64,000 nt of DNA from Achromobacter aloeverae (GTDB taxonomy: Bacteria; Pseudomonadota; Gammaproteobacteria; Burkholderiales; Burkholderiaceae_B). Below are positions 63,385 to 64,000 of the stretch, piece after piece. The position numbers and the translations under genes were made by a program. A model generated the notes under the pieces. It ran no database searches, was not told the origin of the DNA, and worked only from the letters and a program-made list of their open reading frames with translations. The DNA is taken from contig NZ_PYAL01000005.1 of the NCBI RefSeq assembly GCF_004121055.1, positions 186,001 through 250,000 of the forward strand, written 5' to 3'. Within the stretch, counting starts at the first letter, position 1. Every line of letters begins with the position of its first letter.

Positions 63385-64000
63385 AAACCTGATCGCGGTG
63401 CTGGGTATGCACCGCAGCGGTACCAGCGCATTGACACGCGGCCTGCAGGTGTTCGGCGTGGACCTAGGCGACAGCCTGATGCCTCGCGTCGCAGGAATCA
63501 ATGACAAGGGCTTCTGGGAAGACAGCGATATTGTCTCGTTCAACGAGGAGATTCTTTACTCATTGGGCAGCAGTTGGCATTCCTTGGCGCCCTTGCCGGA
63601 CGATGCGCTCCAGCGCCTGGTAGAGGGAGGCTTTGTCGACCGTGGCGTCGTCATGCTTAACGCCAAGCTGGGTCGTGCCGAGTATTTCGGCATGAAGGAT
63701 CCTCGCCTTGGAAAGCTGCAATTTTTCTGGAATATCGTTTTCCAACGTTGCGGCGTGGAGCCGCGATACGTTTATTCGTTGCGTCATCCGCAAAGCGTTC
63801 GCGATTCCTTGATGAAGCGCGATGGCTTTGCGCCAGTGAAATGCTATTACTTGTGGGCGGAACATCTGGTATCAGTATTGGCGGACGAGCAGGTGATCCG
63901 CCGGCCGCGCGTGCTGGTTGACTACGATCTGCTGTTGGCCCGGCCCGAAGCGGAGCTCGCGTATGTCGCCGGAGTGCTGGGACTGTCCATGGACAAGCCG
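63377..64000 (+). CDS. Sulfotransferase family protein, N-terminal part (truncated by window edge)
   Basis: 208 residues visible from ATG 63377, overlapping wzt by 8 bp, and no stop before the edge. NLIAVLGMHRSGTSALTRGLQ (3-23) is the 5'-phosphosulfate-binding loop. YFGMKDPRLGKL and VYSLRHPQSVRDSL (132-145) form the 3'-phosphate-binding region of PAPS-dependent sulfotransferases. Its place after CysD/CysNC and beside CysQ suggests it moves sulfate from PAPS to a sugar of the exported glycan. The acceptor is unknown. Some relatives lie in larger multidomain proteins with glycosyltransferases, so the missing C terminus matters. Confidence 0.85.
   Translation, partial: MSRNLIAVLGMHRSGTSALTRGLQVFGVDLGDSLMPRVAGINDKGFWEDSDIVSFNEEILYSLGSSWHSLAPLPDDALQRLVEGGFVDRGVVMLNAKLGRAEYFGMKDPRLGKLQFFWNIVFQRCGVEPRYVYSLRHPQSVRDSLMKRDGFAPVKCYYLWAEHLVSVLADEQVIRRPRVLVDYDLLLARPEAELAYVAGVLGLSMDKP

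Noticed and set aside
1-64000. tRNA, rRNA or CRISPR array
   Set aside because: No cloverleaf, ribosomal RNA segment or regularly spaced direct repeats with unique spacers were seen. The tandem arrays found have no spacers.

Overview
The window is GC-rich bacterial chromosome, most like a betaproteobacterium of the family Alcaligenaceae (Bordetella/Achromobacter type). This is inferred from the Bug/TctC-type binding proteins, the FmdB–DUF502–aspS gene order, the pipecolate/aminoadipate genes and the general codon use. I see no rRNA, tRNA, CRISPR array, complete insertion sequence or phage. Most of the window is ordinary core and catabolic genome. The stretch from about 48 kb to the right edge is a surface-polysaccharide locus.

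Layout. 0–9 kb: a WYL-type regulator cut by the left edge, a PAS-GGDEF diguanylate cyclase, ssb with a strong terminator, a hipBA toxin-antitoxin pair with a repeat-rich operator region, an AlkA-type DNA glycosylase, a B12-binding radical SAM enzyme, an alpha/beta hydrolase and a DUF427 protein. 9–20 kb: a minus-strand gentisate-pathway operon. It holds gentisate dioxygenase, a zeta-type maleylpyruvate isomerase, a fumarylpyruvate hydrolase, two aromatic-ring FAD monooxygenases, another FAD oxidoreductase, two Bug solute-binding proteins and a PchB-like chorismate-mutase-fold protein. A LysR gene and a second GST lie divergent to it. 20–28 kb: murI, a LysR/MFS divergent pair, and an amaB–amaA lysine/pipecolate module with its LysR regulator. 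28–46 kb: panB, a DUF1254 protein, ubiA, an aminoadipate-type aminotransferase, free-methionine-sulfoxide reductase, a DapA paralogue, a GMC oxidoreductase, fmdB–DUF502–aspS, a ybhP–clsB pair, and a fadN-type/fadA beta-oxidation pair. 45–48 kb: a CPBP protease, an EamA transporter and a tail-anchored CoxG-like protein.

48–64 kb: polysaccharide locus. It has an O-antigen ligase, a WecA-like initiating transferase, a GT2 glycosyltransferase, rfbBDAC for dTDP-L-rhamnose, and then a sulfur-activation block. That block is cysQ, divergent from cysD–cysNC–FAD protein, followed by a Wzm/Wzt ABC exporter and a sulfotransferase cut by the right edge. Read together, CysD/CysNC make PAPS, the sulfotransferase would use it, and CysQ would hydrolyse the PAP by-product. 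The locus is therefore predicted to build and export a sulfated, rhamnose-containing polysaccharide.

The most unusual gene is cysD. A full-length CysD (about 297 residues) is fused in one frame behind about 280 residues that look like an IS630-family transposase (helix-turn-helix plus an eroded DDE region). It has a good ribosome-binding site and promoter immediately upstream. It looks like a domesticated transposase joined to a metabolic enzyme. Secondary points of interest are several 12–18 bp tandem duplications between 9 and 21 kb, a radical SAM protein with a CX4CX2C cluster motif, and the PchB-like gene inside the gentisate operon.
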